From assembly GCA_907164885.2 (NCBI GenBank), contig OU015492.1, positions 192,386,039-192,450,038 on the forward strand: 64,000 bases of DNA. Direction: 5' to 3'. The stretch is from Dolomedes plantarius (Eukaryota; Arthropoda; Arachnida; Araneae; Dolomedidae). Numbering within the stretch: the first letter of the stretch is position 1; every line of letters starts with the position of its first letter. Both the position numbers and the translations under genes were made by a program. A model generated the notes under the pieces. The model had not been told where the DNA came from. It saw only the letters and a program-made list of their open reading frames with translations, and ran no database searches. Positions 47,508-60,265 of the stretch are shown here, piece after piece.

Positions 47508-47947
47508 ATTTTTAATTAGTCTCTGCATGAAACAAACTTGTAAAATATTTTTTAATTCGACATAGTAAATTGTCATCATATTTCGTAGTTTGACTTGTAC
47601 ACAGTTTACAATCCAGTTTGTCAAGGGGTGAATTTCTTTGATAAAATAGTACCTTCGCAAAAGAAAGATTTTCATTGAAATATTTTCAAAATATATATAA
47701 ATATGTAAGTAAATCACAATATTTTATTTTTAATTAGTCTCTGGATGAAACAAACTTGAAAAATATTTTTTTAATTAGACACTGTAATTTGTCATCATAA
47801 TTCGTAGTTTGACTTGTACACAGTTTACAATCCAGTTTGTCAAGGGGTGAATTTCTTTGATAAAATAGTACCTTCGGCAAAAGAAAGATTTTCATTGGAA
47901 TATTTTCAAAATATATATATAAATATGTAAGTAAATCACAATATTTT
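47508..47947 (+). repeat. 218-bp tandem duplication
   Basis: ATTTTTAATTAGTCTCTG starts at 47508 and 47726. The units share GTTTGACTTGTACACAGTTT and CAAGGGGTGAATTTCTTTG with few differences. Confidence 0.93.
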
Positions 47948-50420
47948 ATTTCTTAAAAGTTTTTCCGGATACCGAGTTGAAATATTTTGATAAATTGATC
48001 CATGTTCTAAAAATAACCCTTCACTTGAAGATTTATATAAGCTTATTTTACTGATACAGTTTTCGCTTGACATTTTGTTTTTATCGCTTTTAAGTTTCAT
48101 ACCGCTCGGATATCATTCTATATATCGAAAGTATTCTATATAGCATACAATTCACATTGACTGTAGCTGCTTTCTTGATATATATTTAGAGGCATTTTAT
48201 TTCCCTTTTAATTAATCCTATTTTAATTTGGAATTCAAATTTTTATTTAATTATATATAAGTGATTATTTCAGACCACAATGCATATTTAATGCAGTAAA
48301 GTTTTTATTTAATAAAACTTTATTTTTATCTAGTATGTAATACGTTTATCTAAGATTTCTTGAATTCGAATAAAAATTTTACATAACTGCTGGAAATAAC
48401 TTAATTTAAACTGTGTGCGAAATTGTCTTATATAATGAATAAATTTATTTGTCTAAGGCTTATTTTTACTGAGCTTTGTCATTTGAAATTTTAGATATGA
48501 TATTTAAAATTACAACACAGGATATTGGTTATTAAGTTTTATAGAAGAAAAATTAATTTACCATCCACATTCTAACACATTAAGAAATACTGTAAAAGTT
48601 TGTGCAATGTAGTAAAAATAAAGGCAGTTTAGAAAAAAAGAAAAAAACGATTTATGTTTATATTTAAGTTTTATTTAATTTCTAGTCGGGTTTATTTGAT
48701 TATTTATTGACGTACATATCATATAATTTGATAACGTCACGTATGGGCTAAACTTAATTTTATGTCATGTCAACTTAATTTTTGTCATTTAATTTATTCA
48801 GAAAATGGTTTTACAAATCTAAGATCAAAACTTTCAGCTCAGAATTAAGTGCATATAATTAAACTGTTTATTCATTTTAATCATTATTTATGATCATCGT
48901 ATACAAACGCAATGAGAGACTAAACTTTATTTCGTACTAAACTTATTCTCGACGCAAGTATGGACTAAACTTTATTTCATGTCATGTACATTTTTTTATT
49001 GTTACCCTGAGTCACTGTTAAGTTAGGTGAAAAGCAGTTCACTACACACACTCAAAGCGTTGAGACACATGCTCAAACAAAACAAATAAAATCGTTGGTT
49101 TAAAATATAAAAAAGTACTTTCGTTGGAATTATGTGTTATTGAGTTATGTATAGTTGAGTTGTTATTGGAAGTATTATCTAACATAGGCTTTTCTTTAAG
49201 TTTGCTAACTCATATTTTTAATCTATTCGGTGTTTTCAATGGACTGTACATCAGTAGTATATTTTTAACTCTACAAATTTTCAGCTTTATTTCCCTTTAA
49301 ACGATCCTTCTGTTCTAAATTTACTCTCTCGTTGCGTTTGAATACGGTGCTTACAAATAATAATTAAAATGAATAGACAGTCTAAGTAAATGGACTTAGT
49401 GTTCTGGAAAGTGCTATTTCTTTTCCTATAGGAATGACAATGAATAGCCTAAAAAAATCTAACATATTTTTCCTTACATATTCGCCTTCATATGGAATGC
49501 CTTAGTGCTTTTTGAGAAACATTTGTGTAACGTATTCTAAAAAAAAACTTAAATAAACTCATTTGGTACTCAAGAGTCCTTCTAATATTTATCCAACTTT
49601 GATATTTATCTTTTTTAGGAGATTTTTCTTGTAAGTGACAGCTAAACGGACTTCTTACCAGAGGCGTAAAGAGAATCTCTTTTAAAGTTTAAAAATGTCT
49701 CTTAAAATATTTTGCTCCAAGAAATTTTTTTTCCGCCGTCTTTCATAAGATGTTTGACTTTGCCAGTTCCCAAGTAATGAACAATATAAAATTGCTGACC
49801 AAGAGGAGAATTGTAATGTTTTAAGAAATACATAAAATATAGTCGGTCTGAAGATATTAAGGTTTAAAAAGTATTGTGCATCGATATTAGAAGAGCATTC
49901 AATTAGGCGAAATATATTTAATGAGAATTTGTTTGTGCATGATCATTGCAGAGTTTTCTTTCAGTAGAGAAATTTAATTAAAGATCATGTATGAAGATTT
50001 TTCTTTTATAAACCTAAGAGAAATTGAATTTGAGAAAGAGACCTTAATTTCAGCACATCCTAGGGAGTTCAACTATAAGAAAGCAACTTAGATATTAAGA
50101 AAACCATAGAGTGCAAATTCTACCGAGTATTGAGAGTTTTTTTGTGTAGTCTCTATTGAAAATTTGTAAGGTTGATAGTGGTATGAAAAATGACATTAAC
50201 ATATATGAAATAGGATGTACTTTCAAAGTTTTCATTATTTATGTAATGCTATTTGTTAACTCAAAAAATTGCCAATAACCACGGCAAAAAGTAAAAATAA
50301 GCCAACAATAAAAGGATATTTAGCAGAGGAACTGTAAGAGAGGAATTTCTTAATTGAAATAATGAGCTAAAAATAATTTTGTTGAAATAATCGAAAATAA
50401 ATAAAATACCAAAACATGAA

Positions 50421-50482
<62 letters not shown>

Positions 50483-53400
50483 TTTAAAGAATTTGCGTTC
50501 AATCAGATACACACACATGTATAAACATATGTAAACATTCATATAAAATTATGTTTACTTTAAGCAAAATTAACTGAAAGCAATTGAAATTTATAGTTCA
50601 GTTCAGTTCAGTTCAGTTATAACTTTATTGTTTATTATCTTGTGTGCCTTTCCTCACTTCAACTTTGTGTATTTAAAATTGTTATGGTAGGGCTTTCACA
50701 AAAGTTCCATTAACTATAATATATTTTTGAATGTAAACCTGTTTATTTTGTTAACTTTTCTTAATTGGAGATTACAATGAAATCTGAAAACTTTTTAAAA
50801 TGGTTATTGGGTATTATAATTATGGCGAGAAGAGATAAAATATTATATCTTCCCTTTCTATTTTCTATTAGTGACCTAATTTACTGTGAATTACTAAATT
50901 TCTGCAAGAATGTTTACATAATTCAAAGTAAAAAATCCAAACATCTCTTTGTAATCAAAGTTAAATCCATATTTATCTTTTTGTCAGATGTTTGTCTTTC
51001 TTTTGTTATATGAGGCTTTTAGAGAAATAAGTTCATAGTTAGGATAAGATGTTCTTTTAAAATTTTGCAACCTTCTCGAAGAATTGCTCGAGGCAACTTT
51101 CTTCACATTTGTTGAAATTGATAGAATATTTTGTAATGTATGAAGCTGTAGAAAATCCTTTTAAAGCCGAAATTTGTTATTAACTTTTCAACAAGGCGAA
51201 CTTTTGGTTTCAATTTACTTAATGTACGTTCTTCGTGTCATTAAATGAAAGAAAAAAGGTCCATATTTTCTGTAATAAATGAAAGAAAATGTCCATATTT
51301 TTTTTGAAAGCGTTTTCAGTAAAATAACGTTTCTCAAATTTATTTCTGGTGATCAATACTATAAGTAAAAAAAATTGTTTCTGTATACTTCCTTTAATAA
51401 ATAGATTCCAATTCTTTAGGAGGATTTCAATAAAAAATATTACAAAGTATGATATACAAAGTATGATTGTTCTGTAAGAAATTTCATTCTATTGAAATGG
51501 AGATTCAAATGTATTATTTTAAGTTGAAAAATTCACTTCCTGCAACTGGTGGAACCCGAAGAAAGAGAATTTATGCAATATACGAGTGAAAAGGATAAGT
51601 TTTATTAAATTGTAGGGTTTGTCATTACAGATCATTATATAATAAGATAAAGGAATGTGGCAACTCAATTTTGCACAGTGAGGAGAATTTGAGTTTGATT
51701 CTAGACGTCGTCATGTTTATTCAAATATCAAAAAAGTTGACTGAAAGTTTACGTCGCCAGAAACAAGTGGTATGATCAATTAGTATAGGATTCATAAATA
51801 TTCATAGAAGAGTTTAAAATATCATAAGAAATGTACACCAGTTTCCTAGTTAACGATGATTGATGGCCCATGTTTTGTATTTTAATGTATTCTAATGATA
51901 AATGAGATGTAAATACTGTCTAAGTTCATCTGTGGTAGTGGAAAAAGATTTCTAAGGTCCTTTTAAGAAAAGCTAGTTGTAAGAATTGACTAAATGTCAT
52001 TATTATGAAGGTGTCAAAGAAATACGCAATAAATGGGTCGACATTACACCTTTAAATGTTTATTGAACAATATTGCTCAAGCCTGAGAAATAATTCAATG
52101 CACGTCAATGTTGAATGTTTGATATTGGGCTCTCAAGGAATATTTTTAGGTTGAAAAATAAGCGTTAAGAGGTAAACAGAATTAAACGAATTAATATTAA
52201 GCTTAGAAATAATTTTAAATGCAGGAATATAGTAGCATAAATAACCCCTTTTAATTAATATACTTTCTTCCTGTCTTGTTTGTTTAGTAACTTCCTCTCA
52301 TTAACTTGTTCTTAGTGTTTCCAGTTTCTTTTTCTCTCTTGACGAAATTGCATTCTTTTTCATTCAGTTTTAATCAATTGCTTTTTCCTTCTTTCTATCC
52401 GAGTGAAATTATATGAATTTTTCTAACGCCTGTAAACCTTTGTGCCAAAATTACTGATGTGACGTCCTCCCTTTCATTGAAGTCACACGTGGGAAGAAGT
52501 GCACTGTCGAAGTGAACATTTTCTCAATGTCCAAAATCTTAATTGCGCTGTCTATGTTGAATGCTATATCATTTATAACGTTTCATTGATTTTAGTTTGC
52601 TATTGAGCCTCTTATGAAATGCCTCTCTTGCAGTGCAACTCTTAAGTTGCTTCCATTTATGTTGCATATCATCAATAAATTTCAGTACTTTTAGTGCTAT
52701 TAATACTAAATGTTGTTTTATTCTTTCGGAAATAAAGGGGTCAAAGCTGTCAGAGATTCGCTTAAAAAACAGTCTGACCATTGGAGAGTGCATTGCGAGA
52801 ATGTTCTTTGGTTGTAATGTAAATCGTTAAGAGTGCGGGCAAAGGGTTTCAATCTCACGTTTGAATTCTTTGGGGTCACACCATCAACAAATCCTTTCTG
52901 AAATTTTACTTCGGTTATACTTTTTACTTTGATTTTAATGCTTCTTTAAAACTTATATTCTTTGAAAGGACGTATACACCGAAATAAGCGTACTGCGATA
53001 CTTTAAACTACGGGGATCCTGTATTTGAAATCAAATCCACAATTTTCAAACTTCACAGATACAATGGTTCAAGTCCGCGGTGCTCCTCTAAATTTTTCAG
53101 AACTGGGTATTCTAAGCTACATTATTCCATAATAATATCGCAATTTCTCCTGAAAATCTAGGTTTAAAAGTTTGCTAGAACATCCGAATTAAAACTTTAC
53201 AAGGTTAAAAATTAATGAAAAGATAGTTTATATTGACAAATTATAACCACCAAATATAATACTTAGTATGAATTTCATATAATAAATATGATGATTTTTT
53301 ATTGCTTAAAATAAACTTCTTATAAAGCATAGTAAAATCATAAATTAAAAATAATTTTCATTGTTCAGTGAGATCTATTTCCATAATAAATTTCATGAAC

Positions 53401-54261
53401 ATTGAAAAATTATCGATAAAAGTTTTTCATTAGATATAGAAAACTTCCTTTATGCGCAAATATTAATTAATGGACTATTGGAGATAGAAATCTCCCTTGA
53501 CTTCTAAACATCTCTGATTAAATGTTATTCGAAAGAAAGTTTCTGTTACCTGAAATTTTAAATAATAAATGTTTATACAAATGAAGCAAGTGGAAACAAA
53601 ATGCAGCAACTGAAAAGATAAAAAGGCAAATCAATAGAATTAATGCTTTGAGAAAAACGTTGTTGTTTTTGAAAGGTGAATCTTTTATCTCTTTGAATGT
53701 TTATAAAAATACAATGATAAATTAACAAGCAATGTAGCATACATAAAGATATCTCAAATTTGCTAGTAGTAATTTTACTTTTTATTAAAAGGATGAAAAG
53801 AATACTTTTTTATGTCCTAAAGAAAGTGAATGTAGCTCTGCATGGGAATTAAGCACAATAGAATTTCTCGTAACTATTTTGTAAATTATCCTTTTCATAA
53901 TTACAAGGGTTGATTACAAGTTCTTGTTAAAATTATATTTTATATGCTTTTATGTAATCCAAAAGTATTATTTTGAACATAGATATGGTAAAAAAAAGTT
54001 CAATGTTATAAAGAGTTTTGCAAAAATTTCATATTTTTATCGTTATGTTCTACGAAATATTCATATTGGATTATAAGTCTCCGTTTCATGTTCTGGTAAG
54101 TTAATTTGGATATCTATTGAATTTGAATAGTTAAATGGTTCCATATCGAAAATATGTAGTTTATTTTAGAGATTTCGTGAAAAAATTTGCTTTTTACTTC
54201 ATAAGGTGTACATCTCTGCTGATAACGAAAGTAAGGATGAGAGGATGATATATTGTGAAAT
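47948..54261. other. Unassigned AT-rich DNA
   Basis: Over 6 kb without a recognised gene or transposon. Contains a (TA)n run and four AGTTC-type repeats (near 50597). The minus-strand frame at 52569-52793 is charged and protein-like (MHSPMVRLFFKRISDSFDPF) but has no recognised family or splice context. Confidence 0.3.
50425..50474. repeat. (TA)n microsatellite
   Basis: TA run of about 25 units, followed by a poly-T run. Confidence 0.95.
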
Positions 54262-54296
54262 TTATATATATATATATATATATATATCTATATATA

Positions 54297-54382
<86 letters not shown>
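54262..54382. repeat. Long (TA)n microsatellite
   Basis: About 60 TA units with two TATC interruptions, directly abutting the MITE at 54383. Confidence 0.95.
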
Positions 54383-54383
<1 letters not shown>

Positions 54384-54754
54384 TGTGTGCACATAAATGA
54401 ATATCCCAACTTTGTAGGGCTATTGAAATAAAACTAAACAAAGTACACACTTTTTTTTTTCTGGGGCTACATCAATCATCAGGTGTTTGTTCTACCGCTA
54501 CCAAATGACGTTGACGAACTTAAGACACGCATATCTGCAGCCTTTCAATGCTGAAAAGATTGTGCGGTGAGTTACCGTACCACCTCGATATCCTTGTGTT
54601 ACTAAAGAGGCTCATCACATTGAACACTTATAACTGTGTCGAATTTAAACTTTCAGCTGTTATTTTTGATTCCCGAAAAACAGAAAGTTTGTACTTTGTT
54701 TAGTTTTTCCTCTATAGCTCTGCAATGTTGAGATATTCATTTATGTACACACTG
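54383..54754. mobile_element. Tc1/mariner-type MITE (372 bp)
   Basis: Inverted ends CTGTGTGCACATAAATGAAT and CAGTGTGTACATAAATGAAT extend about 70 bases to AAACTAAACAAAGTAC. TA lies on both sides (54381-54382, 54755-54756). There is no coding capacity. Confidence 0.85.
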
Positions 54755-54756
54755 TA

Positions 54757-56073
54757 TATATATGGGTAAGAAAACAAAAATGTTATCTATTCCAAGGAAA
54801 AAAAAGGACTGAAGTTCAGTATAAATACTTGCTTAGTATGGTGTAGATTGCAGTACTTTTTTAGAGAGAAGATTTTAGACAGAATCGCAAAACGTGAAGA
54901 TAAATCAAAACCACATTAGCGGAAAAGGCAGTATAATATTTCTTTCTCAGTGATGTCTTTTGACAATGATATGTTATCATTAAATTGTCTTTTCTCGAAC
55001 TCTTGGGATAAAATAATGAAGTGATATAAAGTGTTCTAGTAAGTCGTACATACCCTTTCAGTCTATATCTTCCGGTCAAAAATTACAGTCGAAAATAGAG
55101 GAAAAAATCAAAAAAAAATCAAAGAATGACAACTATATTTACTGAAGTGGCTACACCATAAAAGTAGTTTTAACTATAAGGAGAGACCTACTTGTTCTTT
55201 ATAACTGCTAGAAATTTTTTAAGGAACAAGATTCCTGAAACCTGCAGCTTTAATATTCCCAAATTTTTATAACAAACCGTTCCAAATATTACTCTAGAAC
55301 AAGTCTTTTGTAAACGGAATCTCTGATTTGATGTTCTTGTTGTCACATGTCCTTATGGTGTACTTTGAGATTCGGATCAAGTCCATTTTTAACACAATTA
55401 TAACTTTGAAGTTAGTCACGTTGAATAACTCGCCCTCACCTGCTGTAATACGCCATGAGGCGAATTACTGAGGAATTCGATGAATTAGGGGCAAAATGGA
55501 AGAATTATTCAATTTTATCGCAATATCCAGTTATTTAGTATTTGGGATTCCAGATACAACAAACAAAGGCTCAAATCACGTCTAATGGAAATAACTCGTA
55601 GTGTAGCAGAGCTCCCAAAAATCTCAAATCTGGAACAATGAAAAGGAGAAGAGAAACATTGAAAATCTTTCAAACCGTATTTCCTAAATAATCGGTCATT
55701 CTCAAACCTATCTATTGGAATGAAAAGTGGTGTACGTTTTATCCCTATTCATTCTTTTGCTATTCTTGACTGCAGAGAAAGCGACCATAACCCTTGTGGA
55801 TGTCATATGCTATGGAATGCATAGATATAAATGGAATACATGTGTTTATCGTCAAATGAGTTATGTTATCTTGAAATTAATACAATGCTACTCACAGTAG
55901 GCTGTTCAAATATAGGGACATTTTTGATAAAATATCCCAGTCCAGCTGAGAGTTTTACGAAATACAAAATGTGTGATTTGACAACGTTCGACTCTTGGTT
56001 TCGCACGCTTTAGATAACACGTCTGCGAGGTTTTCAGGTGAACATTTTTATAATTGTTTGAGATAAGTTCATG
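54757..56073. other. Unassigned non-coding DNA
   Basis: No gene or repeat family recognised between the MITE and the Tc1 element. Confidence 0.35.
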
Positions 56074-56075
56074 TA

Positions 56076-57295
56076 CACTGAAGTGCCATTGAATTAGGGA
56101 TAGCAAAGCCTATGCAAATTGTGTAGCGCTGCGCATCATGTATGCGCAAGTGAGGGCGCTGTGGTAACTGCATATATAGCGCGTACTGTGGCTGTTCTGA
56201 ATTAGTTGTGGGAATTGCCAGTATGGGTAAACTGCCTGATTTAGACGCCTTCGATCGCGGACAAATCATATGTGCGCAACGAATGGGCGATTCAATTTTC
56301 GAAATCGTCAGACAGCTAGGATTTTCAAGGTCGACAGTGTTAAGAGTATACCAAGAAAACATGGATGGTGGAAAAAAAACTAGCGATCGGGCAAACTGCA
56401 AAGGACAATTACCCTTGACAGTGCGTGGTGAGAGACGGCTCAGGCGTATTGTACGTAGCCAGCGAAGCCAAACATTAGCTCAAATTACCACCCAGTTTAA
56501 TGACGGTGCCAGTCGTACAGTCAGTAAACGGACTGTGCAACGCTCGCTTCACCGTATGGGTTTCGGGAGCCGTCGACCTACGAGAGTACCATTGCTCTAT
56601 ACTCGCCATCGGGCTGCACGTCTTGCCTGGGCATGAGAGCACAGAGACTGGAGTGTAGAGGACTGGAAACGAATAGCATGGAGTAATGAGTCTCGATTAA
56701 GACTACTTAACGCCGACGGGAGGCTAAGAATATGGCGGCAAGCTCATGAAGCCATGGATCCTGCATGCCTGACTGGAACTGTACAAAGGCATGGTGGCTC
56801 AATCATGGTCTGGGGTGTTTTTTCGTGGCACAGTTTGGAATCTTTGGTGCGTGTACCAACCTCCCTCATTGCAATTCGGTACATAGAGTTGCTGGGTGAT
56901 CACCTCCATCCGTTTATGCTGTTCTATTATCCGCACGGTAATGGAGTTTTCCAGCAAGACAACTGTACCTCTCACAAGTCCCGGTTGGCTACTGGCTGTT
57001 TGGATGAGCATTCCTCTGACTTCTCTGTCATGAATTGGCCACCTAGAAGCCCAGACTTAAATCGTATTGAACATCTTTGGGATGTTTTGGAACAAGGCGT
57101 GAAAGGCCATAACAAAGCACCAAAGAACCTTACTGATTTATGGACAGCTTTAGCCAATATTTGGCAAGCCATTCCCGTGGAACGTTTCCAGAAACTTGTT
57201 GAATCTATGCCTCGTCGTGTGGGAGCCGTTATCAAGGCCAGAGGAGGTCCAACTCGTTACTAGGTAGGTATACCTATTTCAATGGCACTTCAGTG
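56076..57295 (+). mobile_element. DD36E Tc1-like transposon, copy 2, nearly complete
   Basis: Inverted ends CACTGAAGTGCCATTGAATT and CACTGAAGTGCCATTGAAAT are flanked by TA (56074-56075, 57296-57297). The element is 1220 bp with one transposase gene. It is better preserved than copy 1 at 39571-40767. Confidence 0.95.
56223..57263 (+). pseudogene. DD36E Tc1 transposase with one stop and D-to-N change
   Basis: The frame runs from MGKLPDLDAFDRGQI, a start shared with copy 1, to GGPTRY and TAG: 346 codons in one frame with one TGA at 56634-56636, where copy 1 has Arg (CGA), so a CpG transition. Domains: paired-like HTH (about residues 15-110), then the DDE core. The first catalytic Asp, expected in WSDESR, is Asn (WSNESR, 56685-56687). 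The second Asp is in VFQQDNCTSHKSR (56958) and Glu in SPDLNRIEHLW (57069), 36 residues apart. Two lesions make it inactive. Confidence 0.95.
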
Positions 57296-57361
57296 TACTT
57301 TGAAATTCACTATGACTGGCCACTCCTTTTGTAGTCATTTAAACAGAAATATGGTCTAGAA

Positions 57362-60257
57362 CAGGGATGTTTAATCTTTTGCAGCATCTGGGCCAGACGG
57401 TAAATTTTTGAAGGCAGGCGGACAGCATAAAAAAGTCAACTACATTCAAAAGTTTAGTTTTATTATCAAAATGAAAAATACATTGTATATAATATTATAA
57501 TCTTGGTATGCAATGTGATGTGGTAATTTTGAACGAACTCGAACTTAATGTGATTTTTGAAATTGGTGTCTTTTTAATATGTCTGCTATATTCGGTGGTA
57601 TGCTACTAGAAGCCAATCGCAATGTATTTTTAACTTATGTATCAGTCAACACACTCCGTTTTGATGTTTTAGTTAATTTCATCAAAGAAAAAAATTGTTC
57701 ACACACATAAGTTGTTGAGAAGAGTGACAATATTCGTGAGGCAAATTTTCGAAGTTTTGGAAATTGTTCGAATGAAATATAATTTTTATAAAAATCTACA
57801 AGATCTTTGCTATTAAATATATCCTTCAGCTCTGAGTTGGATTGCAATTTTATTATTTCCATTTGCAAATCATCTGGCACATCATCAATATTTAAAAAAA
57901 AAAGCGAAGTAAAAATTCGAACTTCTTTTTCTTTATCGAGAAATGCTGTAAATCGTTCCTCAAATTCAACTTTTAATTCTTTTAATTTCTTTGCATACAT
58001 ATTCATGTTTGCTAATGAGCGAGATTGTAAATTGACAAAGTTGAATGCATTATTTTTTTCCAACTGCTTTTCCTAAAGTGATAGCTTTGCTAAGAATGAT
58101 TTAATGTTGGTGATGAATTCGGAAATTATAATGTTTTTGCCTTGCATTTTTATGTTTAAATCGGATAGGTGAGATGTAATATCCACCAGAACGTTCTTCA
58201 ATCGGTTTGCCTTTCTGATCCATAAACAAAACTATTTCTTCTAATAGATCGTAAAATCTTTGCAAAACTTTTACCTTGCTGAACCAACGCACTTCGCTAA
58301 AATAAATGACATCTCCATATTCGGAATCGAGTAGTAATAAAAATTCTTTACATTAGCGATGGTTTAACGCACGTGATCTTATCAAATTTATAGTTGACAC
58401 TACTATGTTCATAACACTATCGAATTTTAATTGTTTTGCACATAAATTTTCAATATGCAAAACAAAATGACAACAAAAAATTTGTTTTTTATGTTCAATG
58501 CTCAAAGAGTTAATTATAAGTGAAGTTAAACCTGAGTGACGACCTCTCATAGCAGGATGCCCCATCAGTTGCTATGCCGCTAAGTTTGGCAAGTGGAAAT
58601 CCATACTTTTCGAAAGTCTCCTGTACTGCTTGGTAGATATCTGAAGCTGTTGTTGTTCCTCTCATGCTGACCAAGTCTAGTAATTCTTCGGTTACGTTCA
58701 ATGCTGTGTCCACGCCACGAACAAAAATTGCAAGTTGTGCAGTATCAGAGATATCCGTGGATTCATCCAAACAAATTGAAAAATATTCATAAGTATGGTT
58801 ACGTTAGATTAAATTGCTCACGAAGTTTTCTGCCATTTCATCAATTCGACTAGCCACAGTATACAGCGATAAGCTTAGTTTTTGAATAGATTTGATTTTT
58901 CAGGGCATATTAATCCAGCGGCTATTTGGAGACATTCTTTTATTACAATACCGTCAGAAAAAGGTTTTAGTTTCTTAGCTAAAACGTGGCTTATTTCATA
59001 GGTAGCTCTTGTGCAAGCCTCACCATCAGCCGACAATTTTGTGAATAAACTCTGTTGCCCCATTAAGCTATTTTGCATTATACAGACTTAACTTGTCTTT
59101 TCTTAAGTGACCTGTAAACTTTTCATATTTTTCTCCGTGTTTATGCATGTAGTGGCGTTTAATATTGTATTCTTTCATCACAGCAAGTTTCTCAGAACAA
59201 ATTAAGCACAAAGGTAAATTTTTGTAGCTAATAAAAAAATAGTCATTTGTCCAAGAATCATTGAATGTCCTATTTTCATCTTGAATTTTTCGCTTTTGTT
59301 TTAATAACGCCATTTATGGGTTCTGCAAAGAAATTTTATAAAATGAAGTAATAATGTTGAAATCAATTGTTCTGAGAATAACAATTTTAACTTACTTTCA
59401 CGTATTAACTGCATGAATTGTACTGCACCAAATACAAAATACACAATCTAGTTAGCAAAATAAGTTTTAACTTTCACAGCTATATTATTATATTTTTATA
59501 TTATCAGACTATCAATGCACAATTATTTGCATTATATTATTCTGTTAAAACAAAACTGGAATAATAAAAAAAGGATTCTAAATGTGTGCTCTTCAAAAAT
59601 CTATTGTAAATAATGATGTTCGTCTAACAAATTTCTATTGGTGTGGTACCAACCTAAGAAAGAAATCTAACGCATTCGAGTAGCAAGTAGACGGCAGAAA
59701 AACGCGCTCATAATCAGTGCTGTCGAAATATTCCAAACGTAGTAATGTTACACCGTGAAAGCATAGTGGAATTAAGTTCATTACGTTTTCAAATAAAGAA
59801 TTTAGATTAACATGTTCAAGTAACAAGAAAATGATATAAAGAAATCCATACCTAATAAAAGAATCTTTAAATAAAAGCAGTGGAAAACTGCGCAGCAGAA
59901 AACTGACGCTGCCGCGTTCGGCAAAGGGGAATTTCTTTCTCCTTCAAAACTCACCAAGTCAAATGTGAGATTGCGTCAAAGGCACCAGATTTGGCGTGTA
60001 TCGCTTTAATAGATGATAAATATCAAATAAAGAATTTTGCATGTAATCAAGTTTAGTGTTATAAAGGCATGAATTGTCATATTAACATTGTGTATGAATG
60101 GCTTTATGACAAATAAATATGATTTTGAATTACTTTTAATTGCATTGCGATTAGAAAAATGGTGAAATAAAACATCAACATTGGAATGATTTATATTTGT
60201 TATACCATGCACGGGCCGCAAAATATGGTGTGCCGGGCCGCAGGTTAAACACCCCTG
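57362..60257 (-). mobile_element. hAT transposon (2.9 kb) with perfect 8-bp duplication
   Basis: GTCTAGAA flanks both sides (57354-57361, 60258-60265). Ends CAGGGATGTTTAATCTTTTG and CAGGGGTGTTTAACCTGCGG are inverted and typical of Charlie-like hAT. The transposase occupies 57635-59313 on the minus strand; 59314-60257 is an untranslated 5' region without recognised motifs. Confidence 0.95.
57635..59313 (-). pseudogene. hAT transposase (BED-type, Charlie/GTF2IRD2-like), frameshifted
   Basis: In order on the minus strand: start MALLKQKRKIQDENRTF, a BED-like finger (LCLICSEKLAVMKEYNIKRH, YMHKH), KKLKPFSDGIVIKECLQIA, then first catalytic Asp in DESTDISDTAQLAIFVRG, second Asp in [43 protein letters not shown], and the C-terminal dimerisation block with the catalytic Glu in LFSTTYVCEQFFSLMK. 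Length (~560 codons) fits a full transposase. At least four frame changes or stops separate the pieces, so it is dead. Confidence 0.93.
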
Positions 60258-60265
60258 GTCTAGAA

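Noticed and set aside
52569..52793. Charged 74-codon minus-strand frame
   Set aside because: Frames of this length are expected by chance in 64 kb of AT-rich DNA, and no family, splice context or second copy was seen.
59635..59826. Open frame in the 5' part of the hAT element
   Set aside because: It lies outside the transposase order and has no recognised motif; treated as untranslated element sequence.
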